Shown piece after piece: positions 44,016-57,000 of a stretch of 64,000 nucleotides of DNA (within the stretch, counting starts at the first letter, position 1; each line of letters begins with the position of its first letter). The notes under the pieces are model-generated. The model saw only the letters and a list, made by a program, of their open reading frames with translations. It searched no databases and was not told the origin of the DNA. The DNA comes from Argyresthia goedartella. Taxonomy: Eukaryota; Arthropoda; Insecta; Lepidoptera; Argyresthiidae. Position numbers and translations under genes: made by a program. The DNA is taken from the NCBI GenBank assembly GCA_949825045.1, contig OX463808.1, forward strand, positions 32,611,674 to 32,675,673, written 5' to 3'.

Positions 44016-44117
44016 AGTGTACTTCATAAATTACAGATTTTTGAAGTACACTGAAGATTCTGTGTTGGAAAACGTTGATACCTACTACAGTACCAACGTT
44101 TAGCCAACACAGAATCT
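44016..44117. other. Two adjacent perfect hairpins
   Basis: AGTGTACTTCA (44016) pairs with 44042-44052; directly after, AGATTCTGTGTTGG (44055-44068) pairs with 44104-44117, with an inner ACGTTG/CAACGT pair. Probably a small MITE pair. Confidence 0.65.
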
Positions 44118-44754
44118 ACATTCTACATATTCACTTAGTGGTCACAAACTAGTCAAAAGAGTCTTAAAGGTTTGTATCTTTAACCAAACCCAAAGACCCC
44201 AAACCACCTATTTGGAATGTATCGGAATTATAAACTTTTCTTTCAGAAAGACAATTTGACAATAATAAGAGTTTTATGTTTCGCAACACTGAGCTGTATT
44301 ACTTTTCCTTTGTTCGGGCCGAAGAGTCCACGATCTAACCCTTCTGCTGACAGATTCTGAACATCTGACCATTACAGAAACACACGTCTTTTGGCCAGCT
44401 AAAACTAAATGATTCTCTATATCCCCTTACCATGTTGAGATACCTATTGTCCTAATTATAAGTACTTAAACTAAATGGATGCCTTTGTTATTCTAAGTTA
44501 CCTACTCCCTAGAATTCCTAGGGATCCTGAAATTAATAAAAACCATTCATGATTCTATTAGATTATTTTAATATTTTACTCCTGCAGATCTATTACTACT
44601 TTTCTGTTTCTTAGGTAGGTACATAAATAATTCATAATGGCTGCCTAGCTACCTATACTGTTAGCTGCTTTCCTTAGGTACTTAGCTATCATGTCACACT
44701 GGTTGGCGTCCTCGTCCACCGCCCCAGGCGAATCTCAGGCGATACCGACCAAAC

Positions 44755-45090
44755 ACGTCTCTCATTATTATAATCTGCTTCATAAAAGCGTACAGGATTT
44801 AATAGAAGCGTTTTACCTACCAATAAAACGCATACCTATTAAATATTTACCTTTTACGAAGCATATAAATCAGACCATGATTATGCTGTTGTGACTGGAA
44901 AGGAAAATGCAAGACAGCGCGCCGCCATCTTGCAGTACTGCTTTGGCGTGGTGGAGACGAAAAACGAGGGATAGGTACCGGAAGTTAGTTTGTACGATAG
45001 GTAGGGAAAAGGAAATGCTTTCTCATTATTATAATATGCTTCATAAAAGGCAAGTATTGAATGTGCGTTTTATTGGTAGGTAAAACACTC
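44755..45090. repeat. Fold-back repeat
   Basis: 'gttttacctaccaataaaac' (about 44810) is mirrored near 45060-45080 and 'tctcattattataat' occurs at both sides. Arms of about 65 bp, interior GC-richer. Non-coding. Confidence 0.6.
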
Positions 45091-45104
45091 CTATTATAGT
45101 AGTT

Positions 45105-45235
45105 TATGTGACTGCTACATAATGGAGGGCATTGATACTCGAGAGTGGGTATATGAAACGAGCCGAAGGCGAGTTTCATAATAATATCACTCGAGAGTTT
45201 TAATGCCTAATTATGTTCAGTTAAATACACTAGTT
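45105..45235 (+). repeat. Dispersed CTCGAG repeat, copy 3
   Basis: Longest copy: 'tagtttatgtgactgctaca', paired ACTCGAGAGT motifs and the hairpin TGAAACgagCCgaaGGcgaGTTTCA-like core (positions 45156-45180). Confidence 0.6.
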
Positions 45236-45354
45236 TATCTACACACATATCATAAGCCTGGAGTTGTTTAGCTTGTTCTGTAGTACCAACTTCACAGACA
45301 AACTAGGGGCGGCACGCGAGCGGGCGTCGGCGTTCAAAATTTGAATGTCATAAT

Positions 45355-45455
45355 ATGTAATGAGTTTTTATCAAGTAGTTTAACATTATGCTGATCGTAA
45401 CGTGCGGTTTTTGTACGCCGTAAAGAGGGTTTACGATACGTGTGTAGATAAATAC
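45355..45455 (+). repeat. Dispersed repeat E, copy 2
   Basis: Matches 22215-22310 ('taacattatgctg', 'aaagagggttta', 'tgtgtagata'). Confidence 0.55.
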
Positions 45456-45459
45456 CTTT

Positions 45460-46274
45460 TTGTTTGTCTAAAGCAGACATTTACGAGTTTGTGTATTTAT
45501 TTAGAAGTGATTTTGATATGATAAAGAAGTTAGTCAAAAAAAACTACTCCTACATTTTTTAATTTACACGTTAAACCATATTTTCCTAGGATTTAACGCT
45601 TCCACCTAAGAAGTAAAAGAATATGTACCCGCACGCGTCACGTGGTCATTAATTTAATCGGCGTCAAAAGCAATAGGTATGTACTTATTATTATTAGGTA
45701 CTTTTTGGAAGCTTCCGTTTTTTGATCATCGGTCAGAAAAATGCTATTAATTTTGTTGCCATAATTATCGATATGGCTAGTTGTGGCAAGACTGGCAAAG
45801 TATGACATCACTATCACTCTGACTCTGGTTGGTTTTAAAAAATAAATAAATTGGAGAAAAATGAAGTTGCTGAATGTGTGTTTGAGAAGAGATTTTTAAT
45901 TTATCTTAGGTGCTATGGTTAATTTTACTTTACTTGTGAGAAATTTCACTCCATTATCCAAGTAATGGTATGTAATCGTTGCTTCTTACATTTATGCTTG
46001 ACTTCTCTACCGGTGGCTATACAGGAATGTTATGGTTTTACCTCTTGTAAATTGTATAACTTTCATATTTATCTTGCATAGCACTTCAGAAGCCATAAAA
46101 CAAGTCCAAGGAACCTGACTAGAAAGACCGACAAAACTATTTGACGCTGAGAGCCGGCCGAAAACAATTACCGATCGAAAGAGGTCACAACTCATGGCTG
46201 CTTGCCTTCTCGCTGATATTTACAAAATGATCGTCTGCAGGTGGTGGTGGCCGCTGTGTTGACACAACATAGTT
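45460..46274. other. SETD2 upstream / 5' UTR region
   Basis: No other gene seen. 'gatcgtctgcag' at 46230-46241 may be the acceptor of the 5' UTR exon holding the start codon. An in-frame TGA at 46260 upstream of the ATG rules out a longer N-terminus in this exon. Confidence 0.4.
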
Positions 46275-48049
46275 ATGGCGAAGAAAAAGAAGGCGTCAGG
46301 GAAGCCCGCGGTGGTTCGTCGTGGGCCGCGCCGCAGCAATCAGCCAAGCGAGACGGGCGAGGGATCCGCACAGAGCGCGCTGCCTGAGCAGCCCGCCCCG
46401 CCCGCACCCGCCACCGACACACCCGTAGCACCCGCCGCTGACGCGCCCAAACCAGAGCCTACACTCCCCGCAGGTCAACCCACCACGGTTAAGGCACCGC
46501 ATAAGAAATTCGGCAAATACCGCTGCCTATTTAACAGTGACGACTCTCATAAGAAATATGATGGAAGTGATAGTGAAACCAATAGCAGTGTTGAAATTAG
46601 GGTCATCGACCCATGTGCCAGCTCTGAGTCTGACTCAAATGCTGCTTTAGACACTCATTCAGATACTGCTAGTGTCACCTGCCATAGCCCTAGTACACTT
46701 ACTTCTTTTCAATCATGTTCTAGAGATATTTCTCCTGTGCCTTTGACTAGTGAGTTGCAATTGCCACAATTGAGTATAAATAATGCAGTTAATATGGGTA
46801 CTAATATGGTACCACAGTTATATACCCCTATAGTGACAGTTGTGACCCAGGATCAAATAGCATTACCTCCACCTAATGAAGAAATAGCATTACCTCCATC
46901 ATATGAAGAAATAGCATTACCTCCATCTAAGGAAGAAATTGCATTGCCTCCATCAAATGAAGAGATTGCATTACCTCGATCTCCATACATTCAGAAAGAA
47001 GATAAGTCTGCGGAGCTAAGCAACATTCCAATAACTGAGCAAGAAGTTGATGAAGAATACTGTGATGATGATGAAGTTATCACAGTTGTACAAATTGTTG
47101 AAGATGATAATCCAGAATACTATTATGATATACAATTAAGTAGCCCTAAAGATTCTGCAGTCAATGAGGAGACTAATGTACGAGATGAAAAGGAGCAAAT
47201 TAGTCAATTTCAACAGCATTTTGAGAAACTTGACCTTGTTAACACTAATGCAGAGTCAATTTCACCAATGGACTGTTCTGATCTAAATGACAGCAAAGAC
47301 AGGACATCAACATATACTCCTGATTTGCCATTTTCAAAAGAAAATGCTTCTGACTGTCTTCTGAGACCCGATCCGAGCTTAACACCGAGTTCAACCCTAT
47401 CTGATGACAGCAATTCTTCAAGAGTGACATCAGAACAGGCTCCAAACAATTCAAATGATTCTGCAGAGTCATCCCCTACTGGTGTGAGACGCTCCAGTCG
47501 CATTAAGACTATTAGCACACTTAAACAGAAGACTAAAGGCTATGGTTTAGTTAAAACACCTCTAAAAAAAGCTCTGATGTCCTCAACAAAGTTAAAATTT
47601 GAGGAATTGGGTTCTGACAGTCAAGAAAAGATGCCTGAACTGATGTCACAAAGCAATCCTGCTTCACCAACATTCCCTGTGCCGTCTGACATGCCAGTGA
47701 AAGTCAAATCCCGATGGAGAAGATCTAGTGAGTTGGAAATGGGTGGTCATTCCCCAGCTATCTCTCCGCTAGCCAGCCCCAGCTTACCTAACAGACCACC
47801 TCCAATATCAGAGGCTCCAAGCCTTTCGGAAGAAGACCAGAAGGCTTCAAAGGAGCAATGTGAAAAAATAATCAAGGAACGGATGAGCCAGTATCAGCAT
47901 TTAGATGAGAATGAGTATTTGTGTGAGAGAATGATCAGTAAAGAGACAAAGAAGATGATCTGTGACTGCTTCCTGACCAAAGAGGAGATTGAGAGAGGAG
48001 AGCTGGGCTGTGGAGAAGATTGCTTGAATAGACTCCTAATGATTGAATG
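46275..48049 (+). CDS. SETD2: SETD2 exon 1: disordered N-terminus and start of AWS
   Basis: 591 codons plus two bases. Lys/Arg start ([10 protein letters not shown]), Pro/Ala-rich 34-75, conserved-looking [13 protein letters not shown] near 77-89, then Ser/Thr/acidic low complexity with a four-unit 9-residue repeat (195-230). A basic patch around 405-430 ([20 protein letters not shown]) resembles a nuclear-targeting or AT-hook-like stretch. Ends inside the AWS zinc module: [20 protein letters not shown]. Confidence 0.92.
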
Positions 48050-51000
48050 GTAAGTGCTGAGTGATAAGTATTTAAGTGTAATTAAATGTTTTGATAAATC
48101 TTGTACTCTTACTCCATGATGATGAGGTTGGATGTCGCTGAACCACAGGCGGGAGATTGGTTCTCTATTGTGACTATTTCACCCAATTCCCAGTGTAACA
48201 ATAACAGTTGTTGAAACCTATTTATTATTTTTATATTGGTGAGTTTCAGACATTACTTACTCCTTACAGCATTATTGCTGAGTTCGAAATAAATAAAAAT
48301 TCTCATTAAAGAGTCTCATAGATTTCTTGTGATTAATGAGTTAAATAACCACTTACATTTTTTAATTTGTTTCGAACAACAGCCTAAATCTGATAAATTT
48401 TCCAACCGACCCTGGCTTTTTCTGATTCCAGTAACTACCGGTGTCCAGTTGGTGACAGGTGCACAAACAGAAGGTTCCAGAAAATGGAGACTGCAAACTT
48501 GAGAGTGTTCTACGCTGACAAGAAAGGCTGCGGTGTTGAGGCTAGCATCGATATACCAGCGTGAGTATTTTCATCTTAACTATCTTTGTCTGAGAGGGTG
48601 AGATTAAAATAAAAAGGGTAAGATAGGGTGGAGTGAGAGAGGTCACATCTCATTCAGATAGTTATTTGGCGCGATCAGTAACAATTCAATTACACCATAA
48701 CTGTGCCCTTGCCACCCCATACTGCAGAAAGCGAGATGCTATTTTATGCTTTGCCTGGAGACTGGGTAAGCCGCTCACATCTATTACAATGATATTTACG
48801 CAAGTACCAACATAAAATGAAATGTGAGGAGCTGACTGCACTATTACATTACGAAAATATTTTAGGACTTCTATTTTATTGTTACACTTTAATAATGTTC
48901 ATAATGTGAAATCAACATTGAGATGAGCTTGCCGTTGTATATTTTTTTTCTATTATGAGTTATCTATTTGTGTTTTACACATTAAGAATATAAGAATGAG
49001 ATGAAGAACCAACCAGAAGCTTTCACAGATACAACAGACAAAACGAAGCTAAACTTCAACACAAACTACCATATGGTAAGCAGCTCCCTGAAAAAAGTAC
49101 CTATGAAACCACCAAGGAAATTCAGATAGAGTAAACAAGATCAAGCCTCTGAATACAGAAAACTAGCCTACAAATGGTATGAACAATGTTTTACAGAAAA
49201 AGAAGAGAGCTCTTACTAAACGGAACAAAAAGGAAAACATCGAGAATATAACAGATCAGTGAATCAGCAAAAAATTGAGAAAACATCAGAAAAGATCGAA
49301 AAACAAAAAGGCTCAAAACTTTCGAGTACCATATACAAAAAACAGAAGTAGTGAATAAGGCTCTAACGAAACAGGAAAACGAGGGATAAAAAAACCTAAA
49401 AAGAAGAGAACAAAACATAATAAGACAATGCAAGAATATCAGTAACCCAGCAACTAACTTCTACAGTCAACTTTATGCAAATCAAAATACGGATCAAAAT
49501 CTCAACAGCACTCACATTCCACCACCTACACATACAATGTTAGAACTCGTGCCGAAAATTCTACCAAGTGAGGTGGAAAAAGCCAAAAGATGTAAAAGTT
49601 AACAGGCCCTGACAAATTTTCAATCCAATTGCTGGAAGGAACTATGCAAGAAATAACCCCAGTTTTAACAACTTCAACAACATCCTGACAAAGAACCTTA
49701 TCCCAAGCAATGGACACAATCTTACATCATTTTGATACACAAGAAAGGAGACAAGAAGACAAACTTTTTTTTTCGGCTTGTGGCAACCAGGCAACAGCAT
49801 TTGTATTTGCAAAAATGATGACGCACGAAGCGACCCCAGCAGACCAAAAAATACTGACTGCACCTCAGAATTCACCCTCAAAACAAAATCAATTTTGCAA
49901 ACTGTTTAACTACTTATGTAAAACCGTTATACAAAGTGATTATCTGATATCTGAATGTAAACAACTACAAAAACTTAAACCCAACTTTACTTAAACCAAG
50001 CACTTATTAATCTTTGGGGCCCATAGGTTTTAATAATGAAATGACCATTTAATTAATCAATCATCATTATCTAATCAATCAATTAAAAAATCAACTAAAT
50101 GCAAACATAATAAATAATAACAAAAACATAATAAAAACGAAGAATGATAAATTAGATTTTGAAACATATTTTTTTGCAATTGCAATATTAAAAAAACAAA
50201 ATTTAATTGGGTAGTATTTAATCGCACATCAAATATGCCAAAAAACCACTTATGTTTCTTGTGCCCTTACATGTTCAAACATTTGAATGATTGTTTTGCT
50301 TAACATGTTCAACCCAACACAAAGGATAAAGGGGGCTTCGCTTCGCTCACTCCCTTTACTCTTCATCTAAGCTACCGCACCACTTCGCCCTGATATTTGC
50401 TGTGAAAATCAGTATTTTTGATGTGCGGTTTAATATCACTTTATGATTTTCATTAAAACAGATAGGAAAAAAGAAATTTAAGCTTTTTAGGTATAGAATG
50501 ATAAAATTGTTAAATTTAATTTGGTAAAGTAAACATTAATTAGTGTGTTGCAGTAAAAGACACGAATTTTAGAAATTCCGCTATTAGGATGGAGAATTTT
50601 GAGTGTAATTCAGTATTTTAGTTTGACTAAGAATATTTTTGTATTGAAAACGGAATTTGTGTTCGACAAGCCAGATATTTGTTGTGAACTGTGTAAGAAA
50701 GATTAGCTTGTTTTGTTAGGAATTAACATACTTTTGTTGGTTCTTGTTTTGTTAATCAAATGGTTGTTTGTATGGTAGGTTAATTAGTGAAGAGAATTTG
50801 TTTGCATAATTTTATTTTGAGCTACATTTAAATATTTCCCTTTAAAAACCATGTAAAAGCGTCTTTGTCAAAAAAGGGATATTACAATGTTCAAGATTAC
50901 TTAAATCACTGGACTGTATGGTGTTAATCTGATTCAAGACAGAAATTGCTGTTAAAAAATGTTTAATTATTTGTTCTTGCTTATTAATTATAATTATAAA

Positions 51001-54000
51001 TATTTGTATTAGTTAAACATAACCAAATTTTAAAATATATCTAAAAAACAATCTTTGAGAGTTTCTTCGCCCTACTTCTTCCAGAGTGGTCCAATGTAGA
51101 GAAGGGGCAAAAATTACGATTGCTAAGTATATGTAAATATCTTCGGTAATAAAGATATTTAAACTTTTGACAATAGGAAATGATAGCCCAATTAGCCTTA
51201 TGTCCAACTTCTAAAAGATATTCGCGAAGATCATATTAGATAGGATCATCCCAATGCTAAACAATCAACAAGCCGGCTTCAGGAAGGCTGCTCCACTCCA
51301 GCCAAGCTAGAATTAAATAAGAAACACTTGGCTAGGGGACCCTTTATCCACATAACTTTTCTCAGCGGTTTTTGAGCATATATTCCGTAACCTTATTGGG
51401 AAACTTTGGTCTTAATATAAATGGGTCGAAATTGAATCATCTTAGATTTGCAGATGACTGGTCCTTTTTGAAGATATACAGGAAAATCTAGAAAAGATGA
51501 TTTAAAGTCTTAACACAGAGTCTTCCATTGAAACAGTTATAAGCATAAACTAAGAAGTTCTGGAATATGTTGATTATTACAACTACCTGGGACAGCAAAA
51601 AAAAAAAGGAAATCATAAAAGCACAAGATCTGAGCTTGGCAGTGAAAAGAGGAACATTTAATTCTTGCATTCCGCCCGTCTCACTTATGGTAGCCAAACG
51701 TGGGCTCTCACCAAACTCCAGAGAGAGAAGCTGGCGACAGGATAGTCAGAAACACCGACCTCAGAATGAAAACCAAGCTCACAGTGTGCAGGTGGGAAGG
51801 CCACATGGCCACACCCAAGGAAAATGGAGCACAGGAGCAGAGTGGTATCCAAGAGCTGACAAAACGAGTAGAGGCTACAATGGACGAGATGGGTACGACT
51901 ATCTCTCTCGTCATCTCTGGACCAGAGTAACACATGATAGATGTCAATGGAAATCGCTAGAGGAGTCCTATGCCAAGAGGCAAACTGAGATTAGGGATTT
52001 TATAATTAAAACAACTACCGACTAAAATAAAACAACACAAAAAAAGGCTATATTATTAATGTTATGTTTAAATCCGTCCTTGGCCTAGCGGTATTCGCAC
52101 ATCGGAAACGATCGTGCGGGTAGCAACATCTGGCTGAGACGGGTACTGGATAGGTGTCCGTTTCTATGTGGTATTTGTTTCGGACGCTTCCGTGTTTCGG
52201 ATGACACGTTAAGCTGTAGGTCCCGGCTACTATCGCTACTCGGTAGTATTAGTCCTAAAGCTGGTCAGAGGGCTAATGGGGCAGCTTGAAAACATCTGAC
52301 AGTCGGGTTGGCCACTCCCCCGACACCCCTCCATCAACCCGCACTGAGCCAGCGTGGTGGAGTATGGCTCAATCTTACTCGTAATCGGGTAAAGGCTCGT
52401 GCCCTCGGGTGGGACATTAATGGCCTACATTATTATTGTATTACATTACGAACATTATCAAAATGTAACAATTATGAAAACATATTACAAGACATCACCC
52501 ATTTTACTACAAAAAATGTTACACGTAGTTTAACCTAGAAAAAATACTTCAATATATTATTTTCAATATATCTTCCTATACGTTTTTTCTTTAAACAATT
52601 ATTGAACAGGTGTGTTTGTTTGTGGTGAGACCTTACGAAATTACAAATATTTGATATTTATTTATCGTTAGGCTCCAATCCAGAACAACGTGTGTCACTC
52701 TTTATGAAGAAACTATTACCCCTAGAAGTTTGCGCTTTGACATAGTGATTTAAGTTCATGTTTAGTGCCCACGAATATAATTGAAATCTTATTTGCGAAA
52801 TAAACTCAAAAATAAAACAAAATGATTTGAATGGACTGCAATTATTGTACTACATCGCCTTGGTAATTTTTTGGCATAAGGAGCCGTACAACAAATTTTT
52901 AGAGAAGAGTTTTTTCGCGTCCGCAGGTGGTAGGTAAAAAATGGGGTACTTTTTGAATCCATCGAATCCAACAATTACTCCAATATAAAGACATATACAG
53001 ATTTGATTTTGGGTTAACGTTTAATGAGTATTTGATTAAGATTCCCACTGAAAGAAAACGCGTCTGGATGAAATTTTCTCGAAATAATTTAATTACGAAA
53101 ATACCTCTAAATTGTTCTTATTTAATTGCGGAATTGCATTCAAAATGTGGATATTATGTATTCGTAAACTCTGAAAAGAGAGCGCATTGTTTGCGAATTC
53201 ATTTTATATATATTTTCTCGTATCACCTTAATGATTTAGGTGCTCGTAAACAATTCTAGGAAGGGTGACGCCCTGACAGCACTGAGCGTTCGCGTAAACC
53301 CCATGATCATGCAACGTAGCTTCCGCCATTAGAGACACTTCTACTTTTGTTTATATCTTATACCTTAATTATTGTTCTATGATAGAATAATACAGGTGAT
53401 TGATTATTTGATTTGTGAGGGGCTATGTAGAGGCCATTTCCAACAAATTTGTCCACATTATACTCTATCCGAAAATTAATGGGTTAAAAGTAATTAAGGT
53501 TTTATTTGTTGTTATTGCTGTCTATTTATTTTGTGGGTTTAAGTTCTAAAACATTAATACTTGTAAGCACTTTAAAAAACGTTCTTCATTTTTTTTCCAA
53601 AATTTTTCATAAAGTAAGTTTGTATAAATTAAGAAAAACCCAATTACTGGGTAAGTTTTTGTCTGTCGTTTGATAGCTAATACATCATTGATTCATTAGA
53701 ATAGCTTATTATTATAATTTTATTACGAGCCTATTCTGTTCCACTGCTGGGCAAAGTCCTCTCCCCTCTCCCACTCTATCCGATCCTGAGCAGTCTCCCT
53801 CCAGACCTTATCCCATAGACCCAACGGATCACTCCATCTCTTCCATTCCTCTTGCATTTTCTGGAAGCCAGTCTGTGGCTGTCTTGGCCCAACGATTCGG
53901 CAGCATTCCTGTCCTGAAGTGACTTTCGCAAACCACGTCACGATCTCAAAATGACCCTATCTAAGTCTTGATGTACGGTCCGCAGCGGCGAGTTTCTAAT

Positions 54001-57000
54001 GGAGTATGTCGGCGAGGTTCTCGACTACGAGCAGTTCTACAAGCGCGCGCAAGCTTACTCCGACGAGAACAACTTGCATCACTACTTCATGTCGCTCAAA
54101 GGTAAACTACACTCATGGTCTGATTCCGAACTTTGGCAGCACGCTGCATTTCTGCCGCTGCATTACTGCCGCTGTGTTGCTGCCGAGAAACCTTAACTGT
54201 ACGGTACGGAGATAAGGTAGTGCTGCCAATTTCGGACTCATACCTTCAGGCTTATTTACACTTTGCTTACACTTACAGCGATTAACGATTTTTGATTATT
54301 GTGAGGGATTACTTAGTGCGAGTAGTGTCCAATACTGTTGAGCTGTTGCTTATAGTTAAAATTCAGTTGTTGAGGACTAAATAACTAACTAACTAAACAA
54401 GTTGTCCAAACGTTTTGAGTGACAGCATGCAGTTCAGTTCAGTTCAGAGATTTTTATTCATAGTAGCACAACAATTGAGACTTAATGAACGTCATAACAT
54501 AAGCAAGCATAATAAAACATAAAGTAGGTGCCTAATTATTACATAATATATTTGGGTGCAATGAACTGCTTTAATTCCAGATATCGGTGTCTTGTTAAAA
54601 TCCTTAATTTTGTAGTAGGCCTTTGTGCACAAAGTGTGCTTTATACATTTTTTGAATCGAGCTTCAGTTATGTGGTGTATTTATTGCGGAATTTTATTGT
54701 AGAAACGTATTCGGTGTCCCATAAAATAACTACTAAATTTTGTGAGTCTGAACATTGGAAAAGAAAGTTTATGTTTATTTCTAGTTTGCACATTGTGGCG
54801 GCTATCAATGGTTTTAAAGCTACTGATATTTTTCTTCACATACATTATGTTTTCATAGATATATTGACTTGCAACTGTTATGATGTTGGTTTCTTTGAAG
54901 AAATCTCTCAGAGACTCTCTATTACCTAGCTTATAAATAAATCGGATCACTCTCTTCTGCAAAATGAAGATGGTCTCAATGTCGGCAGCCCATCCCCATA
55001 GTAGTAGTATGCCGGAGGACATAATGCTATGAAAATAACTTAAATATACAAGCCTAGCAGTTGCAACGTCAGTCAATTCCCTGATTATTTTAACTGCATA
55101 TGCTGCGGACCTAAGTCTATGTGCTAATTTTACAATATGAGGACCCCACTGTAGTTTGGCATCAATAGTGATGCCGAGAATTACAGTTTCATCTACTAAA
55201 ATTTAGTGTATCTTTCCCAAAATACAATGTTACTCTCAACTTGCTGCGAGTGAAGAGGAATGTAGGACAATTACGGTCCACACGTGTTTTGCCGTAATTG
55301 CATTGACATGCTAACAGTAGCTAGTCAATTTATTTTCGAAAATATAATGTATGTACGCAAGAACCTTACAACATTTTCCAAACTTAGCGATAGCTGTAAT
55401 GTTAACCTAAGAAATAATCACAGACTGTGTGCGCCCCGATTAAGACTCACGAAGGTTAGCAATTCTTTCAAGGGTCAGTGTATTCTCTACTATAATAAGA
55501 TACCTCTGGAGATTTTGAAATTGCCATTTGAGCAATTTAAAAAGCATGTTAAAGCAACTTTGTCGAAAGAGGGATATTACAATGTTCAAGATTACTTAAA
55601 TTACAGGACTGTATGGGATTAATCTAGCTCAACACAGACCTTGCTGTTAATAATTTTATTAATCATAATAATTAAAAATTTCATATTGTAATAGTTAAGC
55701 ACAACCTAGTTTTAAAAGAGATCTAAAAATCAATCTGTGGGAGTTTCTACGCCCTTCTACTGGTCCAATGTCGAGAAGAGGCAAAATTGACGTTTGCTAA
55801 GTATATGTAAATATCTACAGTAATAAAGTACTTTGACTTTGACTTTGAATAAGCACCTGCATTCATCACCTGCTCTGGCTCTAATCAAAGGGAAAATTTG
55901 CCTTTATTCAGTAGTGGCCAGACTACCAGCCAGATGGTCGCATGACATGGCGTGGTAAAGAAGAGGCCCATACCCATACCCAACAGTGGGTAAATGTGGC
56001 CGATGGATGATGATGATGATGATGATAGCGACCTCGGTTCAAACCCAAAGAAATAAGTTTACAAGGCTTTCTGTCCACGTCCAGCGTTCCCACACAGTTA
56101 GCATTTCTACTACACCTTCATCAACCCAGCAATGAGTGTAGAGAATGGCTCGATCTTACTCGGATGGATTCAAGGCCTGGGCCACCTCCACGTGGGGACG
56201 TTGCTCATCAGCAGCTTGTTTCAGCCCACCGCTGGGTATAAGCCTCCTTTTTGTGCCAACTTATCCGTTCCTATTCATCGACCCATCTGGCTGCTGGTCG
56301 ACCCACGCTTCGCTATCTTTCTTTCGGCCACCACTCGGTCAGGGACATTATGCTATGTTTATTGTACTCATTTTCTTGCATACATATTGATGTTGAGCAA
56401 TTCGCGCAGGCGACACCGTGATCGACGCTACACTCAAGGGCAACATCTCTCGGTTCATTAATCACTCGTGCGACCCCATCGCCGAGACACAGAAGTGGAC
56501 CGTCAACGGGGAACTGCGTATCGGGTTCTTCAGCAAGCGGGACATCAAGGCGGGGGAGGAACTGACCTTTGACTACCAGTTCCAGCGGTTTGGGTAAGTC
56601 TGAAACGGCTTATATTTGTCTGTTTACCAAACTGAATAAAAAGTTCACCTAATTGTTTAAATTTTAATCGCAAATAAATTAAATGCTCAGCATATTTTTA
56701 CACCCTGTCTTGTACTAAACTACATAGGTTCGCCTCCAAATTGTATTAAAAAGTTGTGATGGATCAAAACCTAACTTTAGTATTAGGACAGAAAGTGAAG
56801 CTAAAGCAACCACTTAGGTTCTCTGAAACTATATGGGACATTAAATATGGTTAATATTTAAATATTTGGGAGTCATAACATATTGGTAAACAATTGATTT
56901 TTAGCCGTTTAAAACGCAGTTCTAATAGTTTGGGTAAGTTTCAGATTCAGTTCCAGAGCGGTTAGGTTAAGTTTAAGATACAATTTATGCGGTTTGGCTA

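Larger units (their letters stand above)
48975..52025 (+). mobile_element. RTE-type LINE split by a later insertion (SETD2 intron 2)
   Basis: The left part 48975-49757 has linker pieces ('[12 protein letters not shown]', '[13 protein letters not shown]'-like, '[11 protein letters not shown]'); the right part from 51174 ('[12 protein letters not shown]', 'QQAGFRK', 'YYNYLGQQ', '[18 protein letters not shown]') continues to about 52025. GACAA flanks the gap on both sides. Same family as 15100-16030. Many stops. Confidence 0.7.
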
